From Nansenia antarctica (lineage: Eukaryota > Chordata > Actinopteri > Argentiniformes > Microstomatidae): a stretch of DNA of 64,000 nt. The stretch's first letter is position 1. Each line of letters opens with the position of its first letter. The stretch spans positions 47,532,410 through 47,596,409 of the forward strand of contig OZ022342.1 in assembly GCA_963989245.1 (NCBI GenBank), in the 5' to 3' direction. Of this stretch, positions 19,289 through 29,286 are shown in pieces. The notes under the pieces were generated by a model that had not been told where the DNA came from, did not search any database, and was given only the letters and a program-made list of their open reading frames with translations. The position numbers and the translations under genes were made by a program.

Positions 19289-19952
19289 CTGGGTTTCCGT
19301 TAACCGGCAATTACCGGTCTTTGTCCAGCTAGCTGAAGCTGCTACACACACCAGAGCCATGGCGACCGAACGGCAAGTTAAACAACATACTATAAAAGTG
19401 ACATTGTTTTACTCATTACTCATACGTTTGTTGTCATTCGGCGGTGCTAATAGTCGCTTTCTTTTTTTATTTATTTAATTTATTTTATTTTAGCAGTTTC
19501 CCCGAAAGTTAAGTGTTTGTTTTTATATCACTATTTGCACTTCTGGTTAGATGCTAAACTGCATTTTGTTGTCTGGTACTTGTACTCTGCAATGACAATA
19601 AAGTTGAATCTCACCTAATCTAATCTAATCTAATCTAAAATAATCTAAGATAATCCCATCACTATTACTCCCTATTTTCATCAGTGTTTCAATCCTTGAA
19701 TCTGTGATGGAAATCAAGCAAAGCCACTTCAAGTCTCCCCACCACTGACAGCGCTGGGTGTGCCTTTCCTTACACTCTCGGTTATTCCCTGTGGATTTAA
19801 AAAACGGTGTTTTGGTTTCTATAATGTGGTCTATTCTCAGTGTTGACGAGCAGCTCAGGGGGCTTTGAGATGGCTAACAGCTAATTAAAGGAGTAATTCC
19901 ACTCAAAAGGGTAGAAGTAAGCTGACTGTCTGTCTGTCTGTCTATCTGTCTA

Positions 19953-19998
<46 letters not shown>

Positions 19999-20755
19999 AG
20001 TGTGCTGGACTACCTATGACTTCCATGGTACCTGGGAACGCGTTGTCGGAGAGAAACGCCCTCTGTACAAAGGACCTACTGACCAAAATCCCTGTTCCCC
20101 GTAGCCTACATGCTTGCACTGTTACTGTTCAATAAAATGTTATACATCTAGACATTGTGGTATTTCTTTATATACGTATCCCAGACTGCCTATCAATTGT
20201 TTCTCAATAAACAGTTATGTTCTTCCCATTGTCATACTCCCGAGCCAAACGAAATGCCTTCCCAACCAGCGAGACTTATAGAAATGACGTTGTTTTGTTG
20301 ATTAAAAAAAAAAAAGGGTAAAACTGTAAAGAGAAAATAGAAAACTCACATTAATCCCAAACAATTTAACAAACTTCAGTTAACGTAATGTGGAGTCCGT
20401 TCATTGATCGATGCTGTCTGTTCAGTTCCCAGTGAGGCGCCCGTTCAGCGCTGGATTTGACGCATGGCATAGCGCGCATGCGTCAAATCATGTTATATTA
20501 TTATATATTATATAGCTCGCATCTAATCGTATCGGATGAGAAATAGACATTAAATGGCATATATAGGCCGCTACACAACAGTAATCACCGCGACAAACAG
20601 CTATATTAGATTTGGAGAAAAAAAATATATGATTTTGAATTTTTTTTATTTTATTATATTTTAATATGATGACCGGAATATATCACGTTTGTCCGGTAAA
20701 TCGAATTCTTCCCGGACACGATGTCCGACGGCAAATTTTTCTAACGGAAACCCTG
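19289..20755. mobile_element. hAT element of 1467 bp inside Ig exon 2
   Basis: Ends CTGGGTTTCCGTTA and TAACGGAAACCCTG are inverted copies with one difference. The perfect 8-bp duplication GTACTGGT lies at 19281-19288 and 20756-20763. It carries no intact transposase; only a short ATG frame (about 19360) is left. Inside it are an L2-type tail (about 19540-19650) and a CTGT repeat (about 19925-19998). Confidence 0.88.
19540..19650 (+). mobile_element. L2-type LINE 3' tail
   Basis: CATTTTGTTGTCTGGTACTT, then GCAATGACAATAAAG and a TAATC repeat. It matches the tail used as pogo intron 3 (10583-10766), which shows that this LINE family is widespread here. Confidence 0.75.
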
Positions 20756-20819
20756 GTACTGGTGTGAGTCTGGGTCAGGAGAGTACAGCAATGCTGTCAA
20801 CATCTCAGTGACTCGTAAA

Positions 20820-21021
20820 TTATTCTCAGTTTTACAGTAGTTTGGTGTCTCTTAGTCTCATTAAGAAAATGTTCTCATAGAAAATCTAAAACACTGTATT
20901 GTTGTGTACCTCCGGTTATCAAAGGAAGAGAAAAAACTATCAAAATCATAAAAGATCAACAATATAGCTATAATAGGCTAGGTGCACAATCTCCACTACT
21001 TCCTGAAAGGCACCTTGCATG
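20820..21021. other. spacer, no feature recognised
   Basis: AT-rich sequence after the donor site of Ig exon 2. No further Ig exon is visible before the hairpin that begins at 21022. Confidence 0.4.
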
Positions 21022-21140
21022 AACATATCCTGTCTCACTCTATTGGTTTAATTGATTAATCAGCTGTGCACTGTGTGTTCCAACAGTTTACCGCACAGCT
21101 GATTAATCAATTAAACCAATAGAGTGAGACAGGATATGTT
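21022..21140. repeat. perfect 48-bp inverted repeat (hairpin)
   Basis: Arms 21022-21069 and 21093-21140 are exact reverse complements over 48 bases, separated by a 23-base loop. The right arm ends at the base before the LTR that starts at 21141. No coding potential. The perfect match suggests recent origin or conversion between the arms. Confidence 0.95.
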
Positions 21141-22391
21141 TGTAACCCGGCCAACTGGGGGCCTAAAATGACAAGGTGTGACAACGCCACCTTAGGACTT
21201 TCACCTAAAGAATCTAGTCATATGAACCAGGTAAGCCTGACGGGCTGATTATCATGAACAGGGATTCCCTTCTTGCAGGTACAGGCCACAGAATAGTCAG
21301 ACCCGGTTTTACAAAAGTATACAAAAGATCACTTTATTACAAATACATCTTTTAAAACACCCACAGTATAAATGGAGCTAGCCAGGTAGCATGAGACCCA
21401 ACCCCTGGGAGCGACAGCCACTTAGTATCTAGGGGAACTGGAGATAAAGGGGTATTACAACCCAATATAGGGCACACAATAGTGGAGCACACAATAATAG
21501 CCTACTGTACTAGTAGCAATAGACAATAGCACACATTAGAAGATTCACTGGCAATGCCACACACAGCACTCTATATGAAACCACTAAATAAGTACATGCA
21601 AGAGGAAGTCACACACAATCACTCGCTCCAGTGCTCCTTTAACTTAAAATGGGCGTGTCTACCCTACAGGGGTGGGCGTGTCTACCCTACAGGGGTGGGC
21701 TAGCGGTACTACCACGTTAGCTGGACCAGACTACGGGGCGGAGCATAAATAAAATACAAACATTTCAAAATAATTAAAAACAATTAAAAAGGTTAAAGGG
21801 GAGCTAAAACTGTTGTCATACACAATCCTAACCAAGCAAAGCAGCAGTGACAATGGCTATAGCTGTAGTTCTGTTCTGAAAAGAAAGACATCCAATAATA
21901 CAGACATTAGCCAATTAGACATCACATAAACATAATACATTGATACGGATATTTACAGAGAACATGTCACTTTACAGGTTGTCAATATTAGTTTGTGTGT
22001 TTAGAACACATTACCTTGGCTGTAGCCTATCAATGCCCGCAACCAGACGGCTCTAAACGTGACTTGAGCCAGGGAACAATAATGAACTCCCTCACCGGAG
22101 TAGACAGCTCAATAGCGGGGATATCTGAAATGTATGCATGTATATCACGAGTTAGGCTACATAGGGACCACTACATGACCATATACCAAACACACATTAG
22201 CCTACCGACTGGGAAACCAAGGGAGACGCTGCATACCTGAAGTCAGAGTGTAGCCGTGCGTAATCAGTAGGAGTGGCCACAGCTGGTAACGGAGGAGGAG
22301 GGGAGCAAGACACAGGCACTTGTCACAGGTAAGCTATTTATAGAGAATATGCCAAGTGGGCGTGATTTACCAATTAACCCCACTGGTTACA
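21141..22391 (-). repeat. 3' LTR, 1251 bp
   Basis: On the minus strand it runs from TGTAACCAGTGGGG to CCCGGGTTACA. The first 190 bases or so are almost identical to 24002-24192. It includes a short tandem repeat GGGGTGGGCGTGTCTACCCT at about 21650-21700. Confidence 0.8.
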
Positions 22392-22432
22392 TCCTCCCCC
22401 CCCCCATTTTCTATCGGCGGCCCGACGATACG

Positions 22433-23998
22433 CTACCGAGGGGGCTCCCATGGTCTAAACATTGCTGTGTTTATGCTACTAGAGCTTGCTACCTGTAAAG
22501 CCCTAGCCTCTCTCTCTAGTCGCTGTTGTGGGAGGTGGTGAATGTTACTGTGCTGCCCTGCGGTCGACCTACTGGTTCTCCTCAACACATTCGCACTGGT
22601 ACCAGGGGCATCCTCGGGTGGGACTAACACAGGGGGCAGTGGAACTAGGGCAGGAGGCGGTTCAACCACAGGTTGTGGATTTACTGGGGCTGGAGGCCGG
22701 GAGTTAGGTGGGCTCCTACTAGGCTGCCTGTCTGCAAACGGTGGTGCGATAACCCAGCGGCCCTGGTCATTGTCCTCTACTGCATCCACATTCCCGACAT
22801 CTATCCACCCCCAATCCGGTGGAACAACCTGGGGACTTAAAGCAGGTGGAGCTGGCTTTAGCTTAGTTCTATGCACTTGTCTGACTTGGGAGCGGTCGTG
22901 CAGTGGGGCAATGGAATAGACAACCCCACTAGGTTCTGGGGCCCGTACTACCTGATAGAGTGTTGGACTCCAGGCATCCTGGATCTTGTGCCGCTCACGA
23001 ATGGAAAGGTCTCGCAGGTAAACCGTCTGGTTGATATCAAGTGGAGCACTCAGTGCTTTTTGGTTGTGCCTCTCCCTCCTATGCATGGCAGCAGTCTCCA
23101 TCCTCTCCTTTGCACAGTCAAAGCCCACCTGGAGGCGGCGTCGATGTTCCTTGACCCAGTCGCACACTCTCCCAGCCTCTTGTTCGGGCACCTGGCCGAG
23201 AAGGAAGTCCACCGGAAGGAAAGGTTCCTGGCCAAACATGAGAAAGTGGGGGGACTCCCCCGTTGACTGATGAGTAGTGGTGTTGTAGTTAAACACCAAC
23301 TGGGAGACGTAATCAGGCCAACGGCACTTCTGTTCGGGCGGTAGTGTGCGTAGTAGGTTGTGTAGGGTCCGGTTAAACCTCTCACACTGACCATTTCCTT
23401 CAGGGTGGTAAGGGGTGGTACGCGTCTTCTGTACGCCATACAAGTGGCAGAGCTGGTAGACCACAGAATTTTCAAAGCTTTTTCCCTGGTCAGAGTGAAT
23501 GCAGGCAGGAACAACATAGCGGTAGAACCACTCTTGAACTAGTATCTTGGCGACCGTGGTGGCTTTCTGATCTCTAGCAGGCACAACCTGGGTAAATTTG
23601 GAAAAGACATCAGTCATCACTAGAATCAGCTCCGTACCATCTCTGGCAGGCTCCAGCAAGAAGTCAATGGCCAAGATTTGATTTGGCCTTGCAGCAAGTA
23701 AGTGGCCCATAGGTGCCCTGTTTCGGGGCTGAGTGGACTTGGCAAGGGTACAGCGCTCACATTTCTGACACCACTCCTTTATTTCCCGGTCCATTCCTGG
23801 CCAGTAGCATCGCTGCCTTGCCAGATCAGTGGTTCTCTCCATACCCTGATGCCCATGGTTCTGATGGAGTTGGCTCAGTACTTCCTCCTTGAGGCTTTCC
23901 GGCAGGAGGAGTTGGTGAACTTCCTCCCCACCACCTGGACGAAAGAGCCGGCGGTACAGCAAGCCATCTGCCTCGACCACTCGATCCCATTGTCGCAT
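22433..23998 (-). CDS. retroelement integrase, isolated open frame of 521 residues
   Basis: Carries the strand-transfer enzyme of an LTR element. The H2C2 finger is visible (QNHGHQGMERT ... CQKCERC), then the catalytic triad AIDF, HSDQGKSF and GNGQCERFNR, and a C-terminal GPY/F-like region (DAWSPTLYQVVRAP). A Pro-rich tail follows. No internal stop is seen over the whole core, although gag, protease and reverse transcriptase are absent. It is therefore an orphan fragment that could still be read if transcribed from the partial LTR. The start at 23998 is only the first available codon. Confidence 0.8.
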   Translation of the reverse strand: MRQWDRVVEADGLLYRRLFRPGGGEEVHQLLLPESLKEEVLSQLHQNHGHQGMERTTDLARQRCYWPGMDREIKEWCQKCERCTLAKSTQPRNRAPMGHLLAARPNQILAIDFLLEPARDGTELILVMTDVFSKFTQVVPARDQKATTVAKILVQEWFYRYVVPACIHSDQGKSFENSVVYQLCHLYGVQKTRTTPYHPEGNGQCERFNRTLHNLLRTLPPEQKCRWPDYVSQLVFNYNTTTHQSTGESPHFLMFGQEPFLPVDFLLGQVPEQEAGRVCDWVKEHRRRLQVGFDCAKERMETAAMHRRERHNQKALSAPLDINQTVYLRDLSIRERHKIQDAWSPTLYQVVRAPEPSGVVYSIAPLHDRSQVRQVHRTKLKPAPPALSPQVVPPDWGWIDVGNVDAVEDNDQGRWVIAPPFADRQPSRSPPNSRPPAPVNPQPVVEPPPALVPLPPVLVPPEDAPGTSANVLRRTSRSTAGQHSNIHHLPQQRLEREARALQVASSSSINTAMFRPWEPPR

Positions 23999-24001
23999 TA
24001 G

Positions 24002-24192
24002 CCCGCCGACTGGGAAACCAAGGGAGACGCTGCATACCTGAAGTCAGAGTGTAGCCGTGCGTAATCAGTAGGAGTGGCCACAGCTGTTAACGGAGGAGGA
24101 GGGGAGCAAGACACAGGCACTTGTCACAGGTAAGCTATTTATAGAGAATATGCCAAGTGGGCGTGATTTACCAATTAACCCCACTGGTTACA
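24002..24192 (-). repeat. partial 5' LTR of the minus-strand element
   Basis: Matches 22204-22391 nearly base for base (one clear change, GCTGTTAAC versus GCTGGTAAC). It is cut at 24002, where it joins directly to the integrase region. Confidence 0.85.
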
Positions 24193-24625
24193 TTAGGCTA
24201 GGCTAACCATTTAGTAGTAACTATAACGTGCATTGAATCTAATGTTTTACAGTTGACAAGAAGGGTACAAGGGACCTTTGTTACATAGGGGATTCCTAAT
24301 AAATGCTGTGCCTGTCTCTAAATCTTGCCACATAACCAGGGGTGCACATAACTTTTTGGGGCCAGTGCTCAGAGGAGCACCTAGGGATGCTGCTTGGTGC
24401 TCCCCGAGCTCGCGAGTCACGACCCGTCCCACAGGATGGATGAAAAAGGGATACATGGATAACTTATATTAGCAAAACGACATTTATTCATAAATAAAGA
24501 TGAACGAACAAATTATTGTGTGCAAAACAAAAGAAACAAATGCAAAATCAAATGACTGCTCTTTAAGCATGAAAGTCTGTCAGACTCCTTTAAACACAAT
24601 GAAATCAACTGACATCTCTTTAAGC

Positions 24626-26157
24626 CAGGGGTCGGGAACCTTTTTGACTGGGAGAGCCATAAAAGCCAAATATTTCTAAATGTATTTCATTGAGAGCCAT
24701 ATAGTATTTTTAACATATAATAAATTAAATATGTCTTACTTTTAATGCGATTTCTGGTGCTGCATGGTTTTGCTGATGTCCTTGTAGTCTGGTTCATACG
24801 TGGTGAGGTTGAGCTTCATGCAGGCGTTGAGGCTTCCATCAGTTAAACGTGAGCGTAGGTTGGTCTTAATGTTCCTCATATGCGAGAATGACTGCTCACA
24901 TACATACAGTATGTAGAGCCAAACATGGTCAATACGGCAATACTAACACGCTGCATTGTGTGGTATGTCACAGGAAGCTCGTTCCAAGTTTTCAGAATCA
25001 GCTGGTCTTCAGGTTGAAGTTTTTTCATTTCTGTCCACTTGTGTTCCCTCGCCAGCTCTGCTCGCTGTCGCGCAAGACTTTCCAACTCTCCATTAAGTGT
25101 CTTGAACTTACTCATCCACATGTCTGATGCCTTCAGGTCAGCAACTTCCAGCTCAAAGTCTCCCATAGAGACCCCAGGGATGCATGTCAGGTCGATTTTG
25201 TCCACTGCACACTCATGTGGATGAGTGATGAACTTGAAAAGACCAGTGCGCGCACGAAATTCTCCAAAACGTGCTTTGAATGACTGCAGGAGATTGGACG
25301 TAAAGCCAGCTAGCTGCTGGAGATCCAGATGTTGAGTGGAGTCACTTGCTAAGCATGCATCTCTAAATTGTTGCAATGTTACAAAGTGCAGAAGACTACC
25401 TGTTTCAATGTCCCTGAGGAAGACTTCCAGCTTGCTTTCAAATGCAAACACTGCTTGTTGAAGGGATGAGATTGTATTTCCAATACCTTGCATTTTCACA
25501 TTGAGCTGGTTCAGATGGCCTGTTATGTCCACGAGATAGTGAAACTGCAGGAGCCAGTCAGTGTTGTCTAGCTCAGGATGCTTGACGCCTTTCATTTGAA
25601 GAAAAGTCCGGATTTCACTCAGGCAAGCTGCAAAACGGCTGAGCACCTTTCCCCTTGACAACCAACGCACGTTGCTGTGTAAAAGCAGACTGGGATAATG
25701 ATTCCCAACTTCTTCTAACAGAGCTTTAAACTTGCGATCATTTAAAGCTCGGGCAACAATGAAGTTGACCACTCGAATGACCAGCGACATCACCTCACCT
25801 AGCTCCTGGCCACACGTCTGAGCGCAAAGCGCCTCCTGGTGCAGGATGCAATGAAAACAACGACCTCTGACACTCTCGCGAGACATTGGTTCCCGACCCG
25901 ACCCACGGGTCACGGGTCATGGGTCCCGTGAAGAGTCCCGTGAAATTTAACTTCAAAACTAATTTCTGTTTACTTTAAAATGACACAGTATTATTACGCA
26001 ATATCACAAGTATTTTAAAATCAGTTCCAAACTGAATTTTGTTTTTCAACTTTTATTTTATTTAATTTGTTTTACTTTTCAACCCAATTGTCTGGGAGCA
26101 TATGCCGTCACCGGAAGAGCCATATATGGCTCGCGAGCCATAGGTTCCCGACCGCTG
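24626..26157 (-). mobile_element. nested hAT (Charlie/SCAND3-like)
   Basis: Ends CAGGGGTCGGGAACC and GGTTCCCGACCGCTG are inverted copies. The 8-bp duplication CTTTAAGC is perfect at 24618-24625 and 26158-26165. Subterminal AGAGCCATA/TATGGCTC motifs face each other. It carries part of a transposase on the minus strand. Confidence 0.9.
24876..25913 (-). pseudogene. hAT transposase C-terminal half (GTF2IRD2/SCAND3/ZBED5-like)
   Basis: 345 residues resembling the C-terminal part of hAT transposases of the group that gave rise to vertebrate SCAND3, ZBED5 and GTF2IRD2 domains. Recognisable blocks are FHCILHQEALCAQ, VRWLSRGKVLSRF, DWLLQFHYLVDITGHLN and LKTWNELPVTYH. The N-terminal BED finger and first catalytic region are missing and the usual C-terminal dimerisation block is incomplete. 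The first residues come from an unrelated low-complexity GGGTCACGGGTC insertion. A dead fragment. Confidence 0.75.
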
Positions 26158-27283
26158 CTTTAAGCACTGCTCTGTTCTGTTCTGTAAACACTGAAATCAA
26201 CTTTTCAACAAAAAGTTACAGCCTAAGCATTTATTTATGCTACAAGCTTAATCATCATCATCACTGCTCTCTTGACTGCTGTAAGTTATCACTGTCCTCA
26301 ATTTCAACCATGGTAGAGGATGTTGTAATGTAGGCCATCACTTTAAATAGCTCATTATTTTGATTGTGCAACGAAGTCTTTTTTTCTTCTTTTTCTAATA
26401 GAATTCCCAACCATATTCCCTGGGTCAGGGGTCTAGGTGCGATAATGAAGCTGTAAAACAAACGTCTGAACGTTTGAAAGCTTCAGAGAAAAGAAACGTG
26501 AAGTCCCTTGGTGTTGTTTTTCCTTTTAGCGACGAGTCGTTCGAGACTGAATGTTCACGTGTCGGCGTGATAACCGTGATAACCGTGCGATACGCGATAC
26601 GCGGAATGAAAGTACGAGTTACGATACTTTCCGAATGTTTTCGTGAGGGGAAGCGCCGGCAAATAGTTACTTAGTGGGGCTTGCTTCTTTGACATTTTGA
26701 CGGCTCGTCGGGTGCCTCAGTGATGCAGCAGTCAGCAGTTGGATTTTGAGGAAGTAAATTCCTCTCCCAGCGCTCCCAGCTGTTGGTGCGCAAGAGCGCC
26801 TTCATGCAGCTGGTCTGCCGCGCAGCATGCATTTTGGCGACGCATGCGCACTGGCGCACCAGTTATGTGCACCCCTGCACATAACCTTCTACCAAGAACC
26901 TTTTGACTGAACGAGCCTATTGCTTACTATAGCTTATTAACCTTTGAACCTAGTAATAATGTTACCCTCGCCTTAAGCATGCCTGTCATCAAGACCCTCA
27001 CTAGCGCCACCTAGGGGCAAGGCCAGGTAGTGGAGCAGCGAAAGGTCAAGACTCAAGACAACCTCTCTAACTCAGCTTCCAATCGATTGCCTACGGTCAT
27101 GCGGCATGACATCAATGGTTGCAGAGTCTTCCCGCTGCTAGAGAGAGTTCATGCAAGATTATTGAGTCCTTGTAATACCTTAATCTAGTAACCTGTTAAT
27201 CCCTGATATCTAGTTCACCTATTATAAGGTCAATCCAACCGATCATACGATTGATCTACCCATTATAGAACTGGATACCTTAG

Positions 27284-27388
27284 CAGGGGTGCCCACACTT
27301 TTTTGAACCAAGATCTACTTTTCAAGTAGCCAGTCTGCCAAGATCTACCAGTCTAGTTTCAACATCGCAAACGTACACGCACATACTA

Positions 27389-27449
<61 letters not shown>

Positions 27450-27548
27450 CCCAGCCTGCATAGTAAACTCACAATACACTTTCTCTCTCTCTGTCACACA
27501 GCCACACAGGAGAAGACCATCACAAACCCTCCCTCTTTGCTATTCTCA

Positions 27549-27591
<43 letters not shown>

Positions 27592-27669
27592 TCACACACA
27601 TTTGCCAGTCTGCATAGGGAGCCATAGCACAAACCCTCCCTCTCCCCCCCCCCCTCTCTCCCCCCCTCT

Positions 27670-27706
<37 letters not shown>

Positions 27707-28558
27707 CTCAATTTCTCTCACTCACACACTGACAGCCAGTCTGCAGTACCATAGCCAACTACTGATCCAACAAACAGAAAAGTAAACCAGATACAAAACA
27801 GGTAATTCCCTAGTTTGAAAGGAGGAAATAAATGCATTTCTCTACCTTAGTGGGAGACCTGGCACTGGGAGGAGGCAGCTAGTTTCTAGTAGTCAGGGCT
27901 GTAGGAGCTGGTTGCAAGGTGTAGGCAGGTTTGCAAGGTGTCATCAGCCACTGTGGATCTGTCATCGAAAAGGCAATCTGCAGCCTCGAGAAACGCTTTT
28001 TTCACAATTTCGTCGTCTTTTAATGACTTCTTGTGTTTAACAAGAACGTGACTGACGCGATAAGAAGCTATCGTTGCAGCCTTACGTTTTCGCTCTTTTG
28101 CCACATTTCCCTTCTTCGAAACAGCCATCATAGATTTGCAGATCAGACAGATGCACTTCCAATATCACATCGTGTAAAAAAGTCCTCCTCCCATTCTGGA
28201 AGGAAGTTGTACGTTATTGGTTTCTTACTTGGTCCAGCTTCCCCACTCATTTGTATACCTTAGTATTAAAAAGTAAATAGTAGAAATTGGAAGGCTAACT
28301 AGTTAATTAATCTCGCCGGTATTTTGTATTTTGTAGTTGGCGCTGTTGACTGCGCATGCGTGGTGAACCGTGTGTTAGGTGAAAAGATCAGATCTCAGAC
28401 TGGCTTACCTGTACGTCAATCAAGTGGCAAAAGCCATAGTGAGGATGGCTGATTTTTTTTTTTTTGGGGGGGGGGGGGTTTGTTCAATGCCATGCGATCT
28501 ACCCATACTACCTTTGCGATCGACCGGTCGATCGCGATCGACGTATTGGGCACCCCTA
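27284..28558 (-). mobile_element. second hAT in copy A
   Basis: Left end CAGGGGTGCCCACAC, right end ATTGGGCACCCCTA (last base changed). The flanks CCTTAG (left) and CCTTATAG (right) look like a target duplication with a small deletion; copy B keeps GCTTATAGG at the empty site. Inside are CA microsatellites (27388-27446, 27549-27590), CT tracts and a poly-G run (28467-28478). Confidence 0.8.
27886..28131 (-). pseudogene. hAT transposase N-terminal fragment
   Basis: 81 residues with the pattern KAATIASYRVSHVLVKHKKS ... DDEIVKKAFLEAADCLFDD, which is the region after the BED finger in GTF2IRD2-type hAT transposases. Nothing else of the enzyme remains in this element. Confidence 0.6.
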
Positions 28559-28606
28559 CCTTATAGGCTTTGACCCACCCTTTCATAGGATCAGAGGCCT
28601 CTAAAC

Positions 28607-28727
28607 CAGTGGTTTTCAACCCTCTCCTCGGGGACCACCAGCCGTTCCACATATTTGATCTGTTGCACCACCAGCACACCTGATTCAACTAATCAAGTAC
28701 AAATCATAAGAGGGTTGAAAACCACTT
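28607..28727. mobile_element. hAT MITE, copy A
   Basis: Starts CAGTGGTTTTCAACCCTC and ends GAGGGTTGAAAACCACTT. The 8-bp duplication CTCTAAAC lies at 28599-28606 and 28728-28735. The same insertion is present in copy B (36949-37069), so it predates the segmental duplication. Confidence 0.88.
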
Positions 28728-28756
28728 CTCTAAACCATAACCCGGCCTTGACCAAC

Positions 28757-29213
28757 CCTCTCAGAGGGTCACGGCTACCTTAAACCCTCTCAGAGGGTCA
28801 CGGCTACCTTAAACCCTCTCAGAGGGTTACCATGGCTACCTTAAACCCTCTCAGAGGGTTACCATGGCTACCTTAAACCCTCTCAGAGGGTCACAGCTAC
28901 CTTAAACCCTCTCAGAGGGTTACCATGGCTACCTTAAAACCTCTCAGAGGGTCACGGCTACCTTAAACCCTCTCAGAGGGTTACCATGGCTACCTTAAAC
29001 CCTCTCAGAAGGTTACCATGGCTACCTTAAACCCTCTCAGAGGGTCACGGCTACCTTAAACCCTCTCAGAGGGTTACCATGGCTACCTTAAAACCTCTCA
29101 GAGGGTCACGGCTACCTTAAACCCTCTCAGAGGGTTACCATGGCTACCTTAAACCCTCTCAGAGGGTTACCATGGCTACCTTAAACCCTCTCAGAGGGTC
29201 ATAGCTACCTTAA
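28757..29213. repeat. 29-33-bp minisatellite, about 15 copies
   Basis: Units of ACCCTCTCAGAGGGT followed by TACCATGGCTACCTTAA or CACGGCTACCTTAA. CCCTCTCAGAGGG is itself a palindrome. Copy B has only two units at the corresponding place (about 37096-37152). Both arrays end in CCCTAACCCTAACCC, a short telomere-like stretch. Confidence 0.93.
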
Positions 29214-29286
29214 ACCCCCTAACCCTAACCCTTAAACCCTCTCTGGTGATTCTTCAATCCACCCTGATATAGGATTGAATTCACCC

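Larger units (their letters stand above)
18129..20814 (+). pseudogene. Fc-receptor-like immunoglobulin-domain exons, broken
   Basis: Fish Fc-receptor-like proteins are leukocyte surface receptors built from Ig domains. Exon 1 (18129-18429; acceptor TTACAG, donor GTGAGT) encodes an Ig domain with DSVTLICQV, the Trp core FYWYR, LNHTGMYSCRA and PELLWVAG. Exon 2 (19034-20814; acceptor TCCCAG, donor GTAAAT) has SLTVSPNTSQFFKVEVSVSCEV, SDTGVYW, then CESGSGEYSNAVNISV. Both junctions are phase 1. Two defects are visible: a 19-bp tandem duplication shifts the frame of exon 1 after LICQVDTGWR, and a 1467-bp hAT splits exon 2 just before its second Cys codon. No signal peptide or membrane exon is recognisable in the window. 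CT-rich low-complexity tracts fill the intron (18490-18650, 18905-19030). Probably a dead copy in a gene cluster. Confidence 0.75.
21141..24192 (-). mobile_element. Ty3/gypsy-type LTR element, minus strand, gag to RT deleted
   Basis: A full LTR (21141-22391) lies downstream of the integrase on the minus strand. The first part of a second LTR (24002-24192) lies directly upstream of it. Everything between the 5' LTR start and the integrase is gone. A polypurine tract (a G run, 22392-22410 read on the minus strand) sits against the 3' LTR. I do not see a matching 5-bp duplication at the two ends (ATGTT and TTAGG). Confidence 0.8.
24337..26877. mobile_element. hAT element in copy A, host of another hAT
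   Basis: Ends CAGGGGTGCACATAAC and GTTATGTGCACCCCTG are inverted copies. The 8-bp duplication CACATAAC is perfect at 24329-24336 and 26878-26885. Copy B shows the empty site (TGCCACATAACCTTC, about 31590). Its own transposase is not recognisable; the interior is occupied by a second hAT. Confidence 0.92.
24194..29286. repeat. segmental duplication copy A
   Basis: Shares its backbone with 31459-37226: the TAGGCTAGGCTAACC start, the ATGCTGTGCCTGTCTC block, the CATGCCTGTCATCAAGACCC block, a hAT MITE, a minisatellite and the CCACCCTGATATAGG end. Copy A is interrupted by hAT elements at 24337-26877 and 27284-28558 that copy B lacks. Confidence 0.88.

Noticed and set aside
21141..24197. A 5-bp target duplication for the minus-strand LTR element
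   Set aside because: The bases next to the two ends (ATGTT and TTAGG) do not match, so no duplication is claimed.
28757..29213. Possible CRISPR-like array because of regular repeats
   Set aside because: Units are directly adjacent with no unique spacers, and the genome is eukaryotic; it is a minisatellite. The same holds for 50283-50995.
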